Origin: Mobilitalea sibirica | Lineage (GTDB): Bacteria; Bacillota; Clostridia; Lachnospirales; Lachnospiraceae | Assembly: GCF_015999265.1 (NCBI RefSeq) | Contig: NZ_JAEAGR010000003.1 | Span: forward strand, 62,001 to 126,000 | Direction of reading: 5' to 3' | Length of the DNA stretch: 64,000 nt | Shown here: positions 17,666-26,752 of the stretch, in pieces | Position numbering within the stretch: the first letter of the stretch is position 1 | Layout: every line of letters starts with the position of its first letter | Notes under the pieces: generated by a model | The model's input: only the letters and a program-made list of their open reading frames with translations | Databases searched by the model: none | What the model was told of the DNA's origin: nothing | Program-made: the position numbers and the translations under genes

Positions 17666-18163
17666 ATGAAAGCGTTTGGAACAGTACACAAATATGGTGA
17701 TAATGTGGATACGGATGTAATTATTCCGGCCCGTTATCTTAACTCTTCCGACCCAAAGGAATTAGCTGAAAAATGCATGATAGATATTGATAAGGATTTT
17801 GTTAATAGGGTAAAACCCGGAGATATTATGGTGGCAAATAAGAATTTCGGATGTGGTTCTTCCAGGGAGCATGCACCAATAGCGATCAAAGCATCCGGTA
17901 TCAGTTGTGTGATAGCGGAAACCTTTGCACGGATATTCTATCGTAATGCTATTAATATCGGGCTTCCGATTATCGAGTGTGTGGAAGCAGCGAAGGAGAT
18001 TGAAGCCGGAGATCAGGTGGAGATCGATTTCGACAGTGGTATTATCTATGACCGAACCAAGGGTACTCAGTACCAAGGTCAGGCCTTTCCGGAATTTATG
18101 CAAAAAATTATTAAAGCAGAGGGCTTAATCAATTATATTAATAGCCAATCAAATAACAGTTAA
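17666..18163 (+). CDS. leuD: 3-isopropylmalate dehydratase small subunit
   Basis: 165 residues from the ATG at 17666 (AAGGAGG upstream). It is the swivel domain of isopropylmalate isomerase and partners LeuC. Motifs: [16 protein letters not shown] near the N-terminus and the substrate-binding loop [19 protein letters not shown]. Short LeuD of this size pairs with the HacA-like LeuC class, as found here. Third gene of the leu operon, with trmO 49 bp downstream on the same strand. Confidence 0.97.
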   Translation: MKAFGTVHKYGDNVDTDVIIPARYLNSSDPKELAEKCMIDIDKDFVNRVKPGDIMVANKNFGCGSSREHAPIAIKASGISCVIAETFARIFYRNAINIGLPIIECVEAAKEIEAGDQVEIDFDSGIIYDRTKGTQYQGQAFPEFMQKIIKAEGLINYINSQSNNS

Positions 18164-18212
18164 ATAAATAGTGCTATAATGTACTTCTTTTTAACGAAGG
18201 AGGTTTGAAGAT

Positions 18213-18665
18213 ATGATAACCTTTAATCCGATTGGAACTGTGGTATCTGATGTAACTGTACAGACGGATAAACAATGGGGCAAAACCAAATCGAAAATTG
18301 TAATAAAAAATGAATATAGTAGTGGATTAATCGGTTTATCCGAGTTCAGTCATATTATAGTTGTTTATTATCTGCATGAAGCCAAATTTATAAAAGAGAA
18401 GGATTTACAGAGACGGCCGCAAGGAAGAGATGATATGCCTTTGGTGGGGATATTCTCACAAAGGGCTAAGAACCGACCGAATCCGATAGGTGTTACTTCT
18501 GTCAGGCTATTGGAGGTTAAGGATAACGTTATTACTGTCGAAGGACTGGATGCCATCTGTGATACACCGGTATTGGATATCAAACCTTATTATCCCAGTT
18601 ATGATAAAAAACAGGATGTTTCTGTCCCTGATTGGGTAAATGTGTTAATGAAGGAATATTTCTAA
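18213..18665 (+). CDS. trmO: tRNA t6A37 N6-methyltransferase TrmO (YaeB/UPF0066 family)
   Basis: 150 residues, a short single-domain form. Family motifs: FNPIGTVVSD at the N-terminus, GLSEFSHIIVVYYLHEA, and RPNPIGVTSVRLLEV with the SAM-binding FSQRAKNRPNPIG. The E. coli enzyme methylates t6A at position 37 of tRNA-Thr with S-adenosylmethionine. It lacks the C-terminal extension of the E. coli protein. It follows leuD by 49 bp with its own RBS (GAAGGAGG) and ends near a terminator at ~18700-18748, so it may read through from the leu operon. Confidence 0.88.
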   Translation: MITFNPIGTVVSDVTVQTDKQWGKTKSKIVIKNEYSSGLIGLSEFSHIIVVYYLHEAKFIKEKDLQRRPQGRDDMPLVGIFSQRAKNRPNPIGVTSVRLLEVKDNVITVEGLDAICDTPVLDIKPYYPSYDKKQDVSVPDWVNVLMKEYF

Positions 18666-18699
18666 CCCGATTAAAAAAAATCTATAAAGTTAATACGGA

Positions 18700-18748
18700 A
18701 AAACTTGACTGACTCAAGGGTAGTGATATAAATGAAGTCAGCAGGTTT
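18700..18748 (+). terminator. imperfect terminator hairpin after trmO
   Basis: AAACTTGACTGAC pairs imperfectly with GTCAGCAGGTTT around a ~22-nt loop and is followed by TTTTTCTT. The rest of the 18666-19038 spacer shows nothing recognised. Confidence 0.55.
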
Positions 18749-19038
18749 TTCTTATTTTGTTATTTTAATAGGATAGGTATTTGACATTTTTGATTGAATA
18801 ATAACTATGGAAGAATAAAAACAGGTACTTTTGTACCTTTCACAAAGATGCCATTCATGTTATTGAGGATTGGAATAAAAAACTGAGGGTGGAATGACTA
18901 ATAATAAATACACAGGAAGTCATAAATGATGAAAACTTGGGTTTTGTATTGTAGTAGATTGATATCTTTGGTTTGGAACATTTTCACTCCTAGTATCATA
19001 AGTTGAAATAGAACTTGATATTAGGTGTGATAATCGAT

Positions 19039-19818
19039 ATGAATGGTACAATAAGATATTCAATCCGGCCATATGATACTATATGGATGCTGGCACAGGT
19101 ATTTAATACTACAGTGGATTCGATTCTTGGCTTGAATCCGGGTATAGATCCAAGAAATCTACAAATTGGGCAAGTAATTACAATTCAACCGGGATATCAG
19201 TATTATCCGGATACTCCGAGAACGCCCGGGATGCCGGGAGCAATGCCTGGAAGACCGGGAACAATGCCATCTGAGGATGAGGTCATCAGCAGAGTAGAAG
19301 CGGATTTGACAGATTATATGCGTATGCTCTGGAATCAGCATGTTGCATGGACTAGGATGGCTGTGATGGGAATCGTACATGATCTTCCTGAAACAGATAT
19401 GATGATTCAAAGACTACTTCGCAACCCTCAGGATTTTGCTAATGTATTGGCAAGCTTTTACGGGGAAGAGGAAGCCCAGAGATTTGAGGAGCTGTTTTCG
19501 CAGCATATTACAATAGCAGCGGATCTGGTTCGGGCTGCAAAAGCCGGTGATACTGCTGCAGTACAGGAAGCAGAGCAAAGATGGTATGAAAATGCAGATG
19601 AGATAGCCTCCTATCTGGCAAGCTTAAATCCGAATTGGCATGAAGAGGATTGGAGTGCCATGATGAATGAACATTTGGATCTGTTGGGAGAAAATGTAAC
19701 TAATATGGTGGCAGGTAATTATGAGGAGAGTATAAACGGATATGACGATGTGGAAGCGCAAGCCCTTGAAATGGCGGATATAATGGCAGAAGGCCTTTAT
19801 GAGCAATTCCCTGGTTAA
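19039..19818 (+). CDS. LysM-domain protein with helical C-terminal domain
   Basis: 259 residues from the ATG at 19039 (AGGTG upstream; an in-frame TTG lies 24 nt earlier). Residues ~5-50 are one LysM domain (YSIRPYDTIWMLAQVFNTTVDSILGLNPG...LQIGQVITI), a peptidoglycan or chitin binder. A Pro/Gly linker (RTPGMPGAMPGRPGTM) follows, then a ~170-residue helical domain (WNQHVAWTRMAVMGIVHDLPE...LLRNPQDFANVL...AEQRWYENADEIA). That domain recurs in clostridial LysM proteins and is not characterised to my knowledge. No signal peptide, which suggests release in the mother cell or spore, but this is inference. Confidence 0.8.
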   Translation: MNGTIRYSIRPYDTIWMLAQVFNTTVDSILGLNPGIDPRNLQIGQVITIQPGYQYYPDTPRTPGMPGAMPGRPGTMPSEDEVISRVEADLTDYMRMLWNQHVAWTRMAVMGIVHDLPETDMMIQRLLRNPQDFANVLASFYGEEEAQRFEELFSQHITIAADLVRAAKAGDTAAVQEAEQRWYENADEIASYLASLNPNWHEEDWSAMMNEHLDLLGENVTNMVAGNYEESINGYDDVEAQALEMADIMAEGLYEQFPG

Positions 19819-19885
19819 ATAGATATACCAAGGATATCCGGCTTTCATTGTCTTCCCTCAAAAGGCGATGAATCATTCATATGTA

Positions 19886-19923
19886 ACGAAGAACTACCCT
19901 TTCCTATCAGGGTAGTTCTTCGT
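19886..19923 (+). terminator. hairpin after the LysM gene
   Basis: Fifteen perfect pairs (19886-19900/19909-19923) with an 8-nt loop, 67 nt after the stop. The T-run is poor. Confidence 0.65.
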
Positions 19924-20080
19924 ATATATGCAGGTAAAATAGAGTAATGGCAATAACGTAATAAATGAAGCATAGTCATCTTATTAAAATAAATTACTAA
20001 GTTTCACTATTGTTATGTAACAAATGTATGTTTAGTAAATACATTAGTAATGATAGGTATTTATATTGAAGGAGGCATAT

Positions 20081-20995
20081 ATGCTTTCACGTTATAATTT
20101 CATACGACAGTCTTTAGAGACCCATCTGTTTTTTGCCAGAATAATGAAGGAACATGCTTTTTTTCTACAAACAAGTTTTACACCCAGAGATGCAAAATTG
20201 GTGCAACATGCAGATGAGCTGCGGCAAGAATTTGATAAATTCTTGACTGACTGCATTGCATTATCCAACGGTGTGGTCAGTAATGAAGTCCTTCAATCAG
20301 GAGAAGTGATTACCCAGTATACATTAGAGGCAGAAAAATTAACTGAGTTTTATACGGGAGTGGATATTCCTACAAAGATTACGGAAGCTGAGAGAGGACT
20401 TAGAGGTGGGACAGAGTTTAATGGAGCCCTTGAAAGGCAGGTTGCTGTCTTAAATCGTAGGGCAATGTACTTAATTGATAATATCATTCAATTCAAAACA
20501 CATATATTAGCGGATGTTGTAGCCTGCAAAATGTTCACATTCAATTATCCTCTTTTAATCGATCATATACTCAGAGAAGCTCAGTTTTATCTCTACTTGG
20601 TTAAAAGGCTGCAGGCCAGGGACGAAATTAACCTTATGAGGGAAGCTTATGAACAGGAAGCTTTTTGGAATAGGATTATGGCAGAACATTCCAAGTTCAT
20701 TCGAGGTTTATTAGATCCATCAGAAGAGGAACTGATCGCAGCCGCCAATAATTTTGGTAAGGAATTCGATCAATTGACCTGTGAAGCGAAAGAAGCTATG
20801 GAGATGACCAGACCTTCCCTGTTAAGTGTGACGGATGAGAGCTTGAAAGCAACAAAGGAGCTTCGAGACTTTAAAGCACAGGGAACAGAAGGTATCCTGG
20901 AATGCAACGTAAAATCAATTATAATACCATTGTTGGCCGATCATACTTTACGGGAAGCGAATCATTATTTACGACTATTAGAAATATTTAGTTAA
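20081..20995 (+). CDS. DUF2935 family protein
   Basis: 304 residues from the ATG at 20081 (GAAGGAGG upstream). Two related helical halves: ~1-130 (RQSLETHLFFARIMKEHAFFLQ) and ~165-300 (ILREAQFYLYLVKRLQARD...EAFWNRIMAEHSKFIRGLLDP). Each shows an E/H pattern (LExHLFFARIMKEHAFF; EAFWNRIMAEH) like four-helix, possibly metal-binding, DUF2935 domains of spore formers. Function unknown. A terminator separates it from the upstream LysM gene, so they are neighbours rather than clearly one operon. Confidence 0.85.
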   Translation: MLSRYNFIRQSLETHLFFARIMKEHAFFLQTSFTPRDAKLVQHADELRQEFDKFLTDCIALSNGVVSNEVLQSGEVITQYTLEAEKLTEFYTGVDIPTKITEAERGLRGGTEFNGALERQVAVLNRRAMYLIDNIIQFKTHILADVVACKMFTFNYPLLIDHILREAQFYLYLVKRLQARDEINLMREAYEQEAFWNRIMAEHSKFIRGLLDPSEEELIAAANNFGKEFDQLTCEAKEAMEMTRPSLLSVTDESLKATKELRDFKAQGTEGILECNVKSIIIPLLADHTLREANHYLRLLEIFS

Positions 20996-21134
20996 GTTGA
21001 TTAGATAAAGAGTAAAATAACGTATATTAATACAAAGGTTTTTAAAAATTTTGATAATGAATTTATATTATGAATTTTTTCTTTTCCCAAAGCAAACAAT
21101 AATAAAGCAAAAATAAATATTTGGAGGGAAAGAA

Positions 21135-21314
21135 ATGGCAATCAGAAAGATGGATAAACCAAATGAAGGAATTAAATGCGTTGTTAATACCTGTGAATAT
21201 TATATGAACGGAGATCATTGCTGCGCTGAAAAAATTCAGGTGGAACCAAGAAATGCACATGATTCTCAAGAAACAGACTGTGCTACCTTTGCACCAAGAG
21301 ATTCATTCTCTTAA
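21135..21314 (+). CDS. DUF1540 mini-protein
   Basis: 59 residues, start ATG at 21135 with GGAGGGAAAG upstream. It has four spaced Cys plus a CC pair: IKCVVNTCEYYMNGDHCCAE, later ETDCATF. This is the Cys pattern of DUF1540, often two per protein but single here. The Cys set suggests metal binding or disulfides; role unknown. It is monocistronic and followed by a strong terminator at 21403-21450. Confidence 0.85.
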   Translation: MAIRKMDKPNEGIKCVVNTCEYYMNGDHCCAEKIQVEPRNAHDSQETDCATFAPRDSFS

Positions 21315-21402
21315 ATTGTATACTTTAAGAAAGGTTGAAACAATCTTTCATAAGCTATACGATTAACTGTTCTTTAGCGATATTTGTATTATAATAATAA
21401 GA

Positions 21403-21450
21403 AATAAGGCTATCGCATTCAAAGTATATCATGAATGTGATAGCCTTATT
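21403..21450 (+). terminator. terminator of the DUF1540 gene
   Basis: Nineteen-base arms (21403-21421/21432-21450, one mismatch) around a 10-nt loop, then TTTTCGTTTT. Confidence 0.9.
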
Positions 21451-21536
21451 TTCGTTTTATTGTTGAACGTCATAAATTGATTAGACTTTATGCTTCGTTC
21501 TCCGAAACACTTCGCTTTTTAACATATGTTCATAAA

Positions 21537-22598
21537 TCATGAAAACAGATGAATGGTACCCTCATCATTTAATTTTTTAATGATAGTAGCTATGATAGGC
21601 AACAATAAAAGTCCCAGAATTCCCATCAACTGAACTCCAACAAACATCAGTACTAACGTCAGGACAGGGTGAAGACCGATCTGCTGACCGACAATCTTAG
21701 GTTCGATTGCCTGTCTGACTACGGTAATTATGATATAGAGGATCAGAATGCCGAAACCAATTTTGGTATTACCCATAAGGAAGGAAATAACAGACCAAGG
21801 AAGCAGAACAGCTCCGGTACCCAGTATTGGAAGTACGTCAATAACAGCGATTAATGCTCCAAACAGAAACGGACTTGGTATTCCTAAAATCCAGAAACCG
21901 ATGGATAATTCTAAAAAAGTGATGGATATAATTGCAGCATAGGCCCGGAAAAACTTCCCTAAGGTTCCAATTCCATTATCTTTCAGCCTTAGTATCATCT
22001 CTCTGCGCTCCCCTTTGAACTGACGGATAGCAAAATCTGTGATGCGATAGTAATCAACCGTAAAGAAGAAGGAGGAAACGATTGTAAAGATTAATTTAAT
22101 TAAGATGGAAGGGATTTGTCCTGCCAGTCCGGTAATCATTCCTATTACCGAAGAGGACGCATCCGATACAAAGGAAAATATAGTATTATTAATTTCAACG
22201 ATAAAGTTCTTTAGATATTCCTCTATACCGGGATATTGTAAAATTAGATTATCAGCAGCTCTTCGAAAAGCAGGACCGATGTTCTTATCATAAAGCTTTG
22301 GAAGTCTACCAAATAAGTCCTGCAAAAAGGTGAAAATCTTTACACCAATCATGCTGACTAATAAGGAAACAATTGCGTAGAAAATGATTAAAACAAGAAT
22401 TGCTACAATGGACCGTTTAATATGTAGCTTTTTTTCCAATAAATCGATCAATCTACGAAATGTGACGGCAATTATAATACCGATAACAAAAGGCATCAAA
22501 AGAGGAAGAAGATATTTGATACCGATATAACCAAGTCCTAGAATAAAAGTAATATAAACAACATGAATAATAAAAGCCTTTTGTTTTTCTAGATTCAT
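21537..22598 (-). CDS. ytvI: YtvI-like AI-2E-family membrane protein
   Basis: 353 residues from the ATG at 22598; the open frame extends 27 codons further from a GTG with no RBS. About seven hydrophobic segments, with an N-terminal helix pair (YITFILGLGYIGIKYLLPLLMPFVIGIII) and a C-terminal half including DVLPILGTGAVLLPW and VRQAIEPKIVGQQIGLHP. The last two match the sporulation protein YtvI branch of the AI-2E transporter superfamily. It would be an integral membrane protein; transport activity is unproven. Single gene on the minus strand. Confidence 0.82.
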   Translation of the reverse strand: MNLEKQKAFIIHVVYITFILGLGYIGIKYLLPLLMPFVIGIIIAVTFRRLIDLLEKKLHIKRSIVAILVLIIFYAIVSLLVSMIGVKIFTFLQDLFGRLPKLYDKNIGPAFRRAADNLILQYPGIEEYLKNFIVEINNTIFSFVSDASSSVIGMITGLAGQIPSILIKLIFTIVSSFFFTVDYYRITDFAIRQFKGERREMILRLKDNGIGTLGKFFRAYAAIISITFLELSIGFWILGIPSPFLFGALIAVIDVLPILGTGAVLLPWSVISFLMGNTKIGFGILILYIIITVVRQAIEPKIVGQQIGLHPVLTLVLMFVGVQLMGILGLLLLPIIATIIKKLNDEGTIHLFS

Positions 22599-22844
22599 AG
22601 AAATAACATACCTAACCTTATATCTATATTTGCAGGAAATAAGCTGAAACTCTTTGGCCGGTTGTTCCTGCTTAGTCACCGGAATTATTTATATTAAGTA
22701 AACCATATCGGGTGAATCAAATCAAGTGGTTTTAAGATGAAATATGAAATTTAACAAAGGTTTAACATATTTATTATTTTACACATTAAGAATTGAATTA
22801 ATATATAGAGCGATAGTATTATATTAAGATATTTACTACCCGGA

Positions 22845-23468
22845 TTATGTGTTTTTTATAATGACAAGTTCAATCAAATCTGCTACTTCCTCGCAGTTAT
22901 TTAAACACCTTTCCAATCTGTTTATTACTTCAATTCGTAAATATAACTCATACGAATCTTTGAGGGACTTCGTAAAATTACGTATGGCTCCATAGAAGAT
23001 TTTATCCCCTTCCTCTTCTAATTTATTAATTTCAATTATTATTGCGGCAAGATCTTTGGAGGTTTTAAAGTTCTTTAGTTCAACACAAGCTTTGAACATG
23101 CTTTCACAGCATTGTTCGATAAGAGTGGACATTTTTATCATCTCTACTCGTATAGAATCCAGATTAATCATATGGATATAGAGTAATACATCCTCAATAG
23201 AATCGGTTACATCATCTATTTTCTGAGATAGGTACAAGATATCCTCCCGGTCAAGAGGAGGTAAGAATTCTTTCGCCAGCTGCTTTGTCATAAAATGTCT
23301 GACAGTATCTGCCGCATGCTCAATAATGTGCATTGACTGTACATGTTGGGGAAGTTGTCTGGTATTATAACTACGTAATATCTTATGAAGAGACTGTGCT
23401 GCTTCATAAGAGTGTTGGGACATCTTAGCTAAGGCTTCAAAATAATTATACGCATTTTTTCTAGACAT
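22845..23468 (-). CDS. PhoU-like DUF47 protein
   Basis: 207 residues from the ATG at 23468 (AAGGAATTCC upstream), chosen over a longer frame that would overlap the pit gene. All-helical, with PhoU-like features: AADTVRHFMTKQLAKEFLPPLDREDILYLSQKIDDVTDSIEDV (note ExxDxxxD-type acidic residues) and EINKLEEEGDKIFYGAIRNF. DUF47 proteins are encoded next to Pit transporters and are thought to modulate phosphate uptake. It starts 32 nt after the pit stop, so the two are one operon. Confidence 0.93.
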   Translation of the reverse strand: MSRKNAYNYFEALAKMSQHSYEAAQSLHKILRSYNTRQLPQHVQSMHIIEHAADTVRHFMTKQLAKEFLPPLDREDILYLSQKIDDVTDSIEDVLLYIHMINLDSIRVEMIKMSTLIEQCCESMFKACVELKNFKTSKDLAAIIIEINKLEEEGDKIFYGAIRNFTKSLKDSYELYLRIEVINRLERCLNNCEEVADLIELVIIKNT

Positions 23469-23500
23469 AATAGGAATTCCTTTCTTTATAAATAAAGTAT

Positions 23501-24550
23501 CTAAAAAATTCTCATAAAGAGATAAGCCATAAGATATCCCATGACGCCGCACCCTGGAAAGGTTAAGATCCATGCTGCAACCATCTCATTTACGATATTC
23601 CAATTTACATTGGATAACCGCTTCGATGCACCAACACCCATAATAGCCGTGGTTTTCGTATGGGTGGTGCTAACAGGAACTCCGAAAATTGAGGCGGTCA
23701 ATAAGCTGAAGGCTGCCCCGGTATCAGCTGCAAAGCCCTGATGCATATCTAATTTAACCATTCCCATACCCACGGTTTTTATGATACGGTAGCCGCCAAT
23801 CGAAGTGCCAAGAGCCATAATCAGGGAGCATAAAAGCATCAACCAGATTGGTATTTTAAATTGGGTGACATTCCCCTGTTCTTTTGCAAGGAATATTCCA
23901 AGAAGAAAAACACCCATGAATTTTTGACCATCCTGAGCACCGTGCATGAAGGCCATAGCTGCCCCTCCGCCTATTTGGGCTCTTTTGAAAAAATAATTAG
24001 TTTTATGGCGGTCTAAACCTTTACAAAGAAATACAATAAACTTGGATACTAGAAAGCCGATACCAAAGCCCATTACGGTTGACAGGATTAAGCCATAGAT
24101 TACTTTTACCCATTCGCCTCCATTAATGCCCTTTCCGCCCTGTATGGCTAGAGCTGCTCCGGTAATTCCTGCGATTAATGCATGGGATTCGCTGGTAGGG
24201 ATACCAAAAGCCCAGGCTGCGCTTGCCCATACCACGATTGCACACAAAGCGGCACATAGGGCAATCAAAGCGTTTTTGGGATTGTCTCCAAAGTCCACCA
24301 TATGATAGATAGTCTGTGCAACGGCATTATTAATCAGGGTCATAACCAAGACTCCAAGAAAGTTAAAAACAGCAGCCATAATAATAGCCTTTTTTACACA
24401 TATGGAACGGGTCGAGACACAGGTGGCAATGGCATTGGGTGCATCCGTCCAACCATTGACTAATATAACTCCAAGAGTTAATGCAACAGTGATTAATAAG
24501 GAAGGCGTCCGAAATAACTGCTGTAGAAATTCAGATAAGGATATTGTCAT
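23501..24550 (-). CDS. pit: inorganic phosphate transporter, Pit family
   Basis: 349 residues from the ATG at 24550, with GGAGG 6 nt upstream. The ORF also has an ATG two codons earlier, overlapping the RBS. About ten membrane helices, with the two inverted family signatures NGWTDAPNAIATCVSTRSI (~30-48) and FMHGAQDGQKFMGV plus GVPVSTTHTKTTAIMGVG (~295). It moves phosphate, probably with a proton or cation, into the cell. It is followed by the DUF47 partner. Confidence 0.95.
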   Translation of the reverse strand: MTISLSEFLQQLFRTPSLLITVALTLGVILVNGWTDAPNAIATCVSTRSICVKKAIIMAAVFNFLGVLVMTLINNAVAQTIYHMVDFGDNPKNALIALCAALCAIVVWASAAWAFGIPTSESHALIAGITGAALAIQGGKGINGGEWVKVIYGLILSTVMGFGIGFLVSKFIVFLCKGLDRHKTNYFFKRAQIGGGAAMAFMHGAQDGQKFMGVFLLGIFLAKEQGNVTQFKIPIWLMLLCSLIMALGTSIGGYRIIKTVGMGMVKLDMHQGFAADTGAAFSLLTASIFGVPVSTTHTKTTAIMGVGASKRLSNVNWNIVNEMVAAWILTFPGCGVMGYLMAYLFMRIF

Positions 24551-24934
24551 ATTCATCCTCCAATATAGGAAAGCATGAATGAATCAAGTGAATAAAACAT
24601 AGATTTCATTCATACATAAGTTCCTGGATTATATGATATAATTCCATAAGGTCACTTAACTCTAGTTGCGAATCTTATTCTTCTAAGTAGGTTAATAGCG
24701 ATTGTCACAATAGGTTAGATATTCAGATAAGAATGATAAGATCCAATACAGTTAATAAAACATATTCCAATAAGAAGAGTTTCATGAATTATAAGAAAGC
24801 AAGTTGATACGATTAGCAGAGATAACCGCAGTCTTTTTCGGAACTAGAGTATTAGAAGGAGATTGATATTCTGATAAAAAGTATAATTATTAATAAGTCT
24901 TGGAAAAAAATCCATAATTAATTTTATTTTTACA

Positions 24935-24963
24935 TTGATTTTTCTATGAAAATCCTTTATTAT
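24935..24963 (+). promoter_or_regulatory. candidate ilvD promoter
   Basis: TTGATT (24935-24940), 17-bp spacer, TATTAT (24958-24963). The rest of the 24551-25042 spacer shows no T-box or leader peptide. Confidence 0.6.
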
Positions 24964-24972
24964 ATACTGTAC

Positions 24973-24984
24973 TACTTTAAAGTA
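24973..24984. promoter_or_regulatory. 12-bp perfect palindrome at the ilvD start site
   Basis: TACTTTAAAGTA, just past the predicted start site, as an operator would be. Which regulator would bind it is unknown. Confidence 0.4.
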
Positions 24985-25042
24985 AGCTAGCAACCAATTA
25001 ATAGAAAACTCTAATAAATATGAAAGAAAAGGTGATTGAAGG

Positions 25043-26716
25043 ATGAGAAGTGACGCAGTGAAAACCGGTATACAGCAGGCACCCCATAGATCGTTATTGA
25101 ACGCATTGGGCCTAACAAAAGAAGAGTTACATAAACCTCTCATTGGTATCGTAAGTTCCCACAATGAAGTGGTTCCGGGTCATATTAACCTGGATAAGAT
25201 CGTAGATGCCGTCAAGCTGGGTGTGGCAATGGCCGGAGGCACTCCACTGGTTTTTCCGGCAATCGCCGTTTGTGATGGTATCGCAATGGGGCATCAGGGC
25301 ATGCATTATTCCCTGGTAACAAGGGATTTGATTGCGGATTCTACAGAGGCTATGGCTCTTGCTCATGCATTTGATGCCCTGGTTATGATACCGAATTGTG
25401 ATAAAAATGTACCCGGCTTACTTATGGCTGCGGCCAGATTAAATATACCTACGATTTTTGTAAGCGGAGGTCCGATGCTTGCCGGTAGAGTGAACGGTTC
25501 AAAAACCAGTTTATCCAGTGTGTTTGAAGCAGTTGGTGCTTATAGCGCCGGTAAGATGACTGAAGAAGAAGTTGAAGAATATGAAAATAAGGCGTGTGCT
25601 TCCTGCGGATCCTGTTCAGGAATGTATACAGCCAATTCCATGAACTGCCTGACAGAAGCAATCGGTATGGGACTTAAGGGGAATGGTACAATCCCTGCGG
25701 CGTACTCAGAAAGAATTCGACTGGCAAAGCATGCAGGTATGAAGATTATGGAGCTATTAGAGAAAAATATCTGTCCAAGAGACATTATGACTGAAAAGGC
25801 ATTTATGAATGCACTTACGGTAGATATGGCACTGGGATGTTCTACGAATACAATGTTACATCTGCCTGCAATCGCCCATGAAGTTGGTATCGACCTTAAT
25901 ATAGATATCGCCAACGAGGTTAGTGCAAGAACACCGAATTTATGTCATCTGGCACCGGCAGGGCATACTTATATGGAAGATCTGCATGAGGCAGGCGGTG
26001 TATATGCCGTTATGAATGAATTAAATAAGAAGGGACTCTTACATACTGACCTGATCACAGCGACCGGTAAGACAGTAGGAGAGAACATACAAAACTGTAT
26101 CAATCTAAATCCTGAGGTTATCAGGCCAATAGACAATCCATATAGTGAAATAGGTGGCATTGCGGTACTAAAAGGAAATTTAGCACCGGATTCCGGCGTT
26201 GTAAAACGTTCTGCCGTAGCAGAGGAAATGTTAAAATTCGAAGGTCCTGCAAGAGTATTTGATTGTGAGGAAGATGCGATCAAAGCTATCAAAGGCGGTA
26301 AGATCGTTGACGGTGATGTTGTTGTCATCCGATATGAAGGACCAAAGGGCGGACCGGGAATGAGAGAAATGCTCAATCCTACCAGTGCTATCATGGGTAT
26401 GGGTCTAGGTTCCTCTGTAGCATTAATCACAGATGGACGTTTCTCGGGAGCTTCTCGTGGCGCATGCATCGGTCATGTTTCGCCGGAAGCTGCAGTCGGT
26501 GGAAATATCGCTTTGGTTGAAGAGGGTGATATCATTCAGATTGATATTAATAACAATTCCTTAAACTTTGTGGTATCTGAGGATGAACTTGCAGCCAGAA
26601 GAGCAAAATGGCAGCCCCGTGAGCCTAAGATTACAACAGGTTACTTATCCAGATATGTAACCATGGTAACTTCAGGTAATCGTGGAGCAATACTTGAGGT
26701 ACCCAAAGTAAAATAA
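25043..26716 (+). CDS. ilvD: dihydroxy-acid dehydratase
   Basis: 557 residues, full length. It dehydrates 2,3-dihydroxy-isovalerate and -methylvalerate to 2-keto acids in valine and isoleucine synthesis. Iron-sulfur Cys appear in [11 protein letters not shown] (~115) and [20 protein letters not shown] (~186-205). The C-terminal GRFSGASRG motif is typical of the IlvD/Edd family. The start ATG follows AAGGTGATTGAAGG. ilvB begins 36 bp downstream; ilvC and ilvE are not in the window. Confidence 0.98.
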   Translation: MRSDAVKTGIQQAPHRSLLNALGLTKEELHKPLIGIVSSHNEVVPGHINLDKIVDAVKLGVAMAGGTPLVFPAIAVCDGIAMGHQGMHYSLVTRDLIADSTEAMALAHAFDALVMIPNCDKNVPGLLMAAARLNIPTIFVSGGPMLAGRVNGSKTSLSSVFEAVGAYSAGKMTEEEVEEYENKACASCGSCSGMYTANSMNCLTEAIGMGLKGNGTIPAAYSERIRLAKHAGMKIMELLEKNICPRDIMTEKAFMNALTVDMALGCSTNTMLHLPAIAHEVGIDLNIDIANEVSARTPNLCHLAPAGHTYMEDLHEAGGVYAVMNELNKKGLLHTDLITATGKTVGENIQNCINLNPEVIRPIDNPYSEIGGIAVLKGNLAPDSGVVKRSAVAEEMLKFEGPARVFDCEEDAIKAIKGGKIVDGDVVVIRYEGPKGGPGMREMLNPTSAIMGMGLGSSVALITDGRFSGASRGACIGHVSPEAAVGGNIALVEEGDIIQIDINNNSLNFVVSEDELAARRAKWQPREPKITTGYLSRYVTMVTSGNRGAILEVPKVK

Positions 26717-26752
26717 CTGATTAGATAACTTTAATACCAACGGAGGTGTAAT

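Noticed and set aside
24551-25042. T-box or peptide attenuator ahead of ilvD
   Set aside because: No AGGGTGGNACCGCG-type T-box sequence and no leader peptide rich in branched-chain codons could be found.
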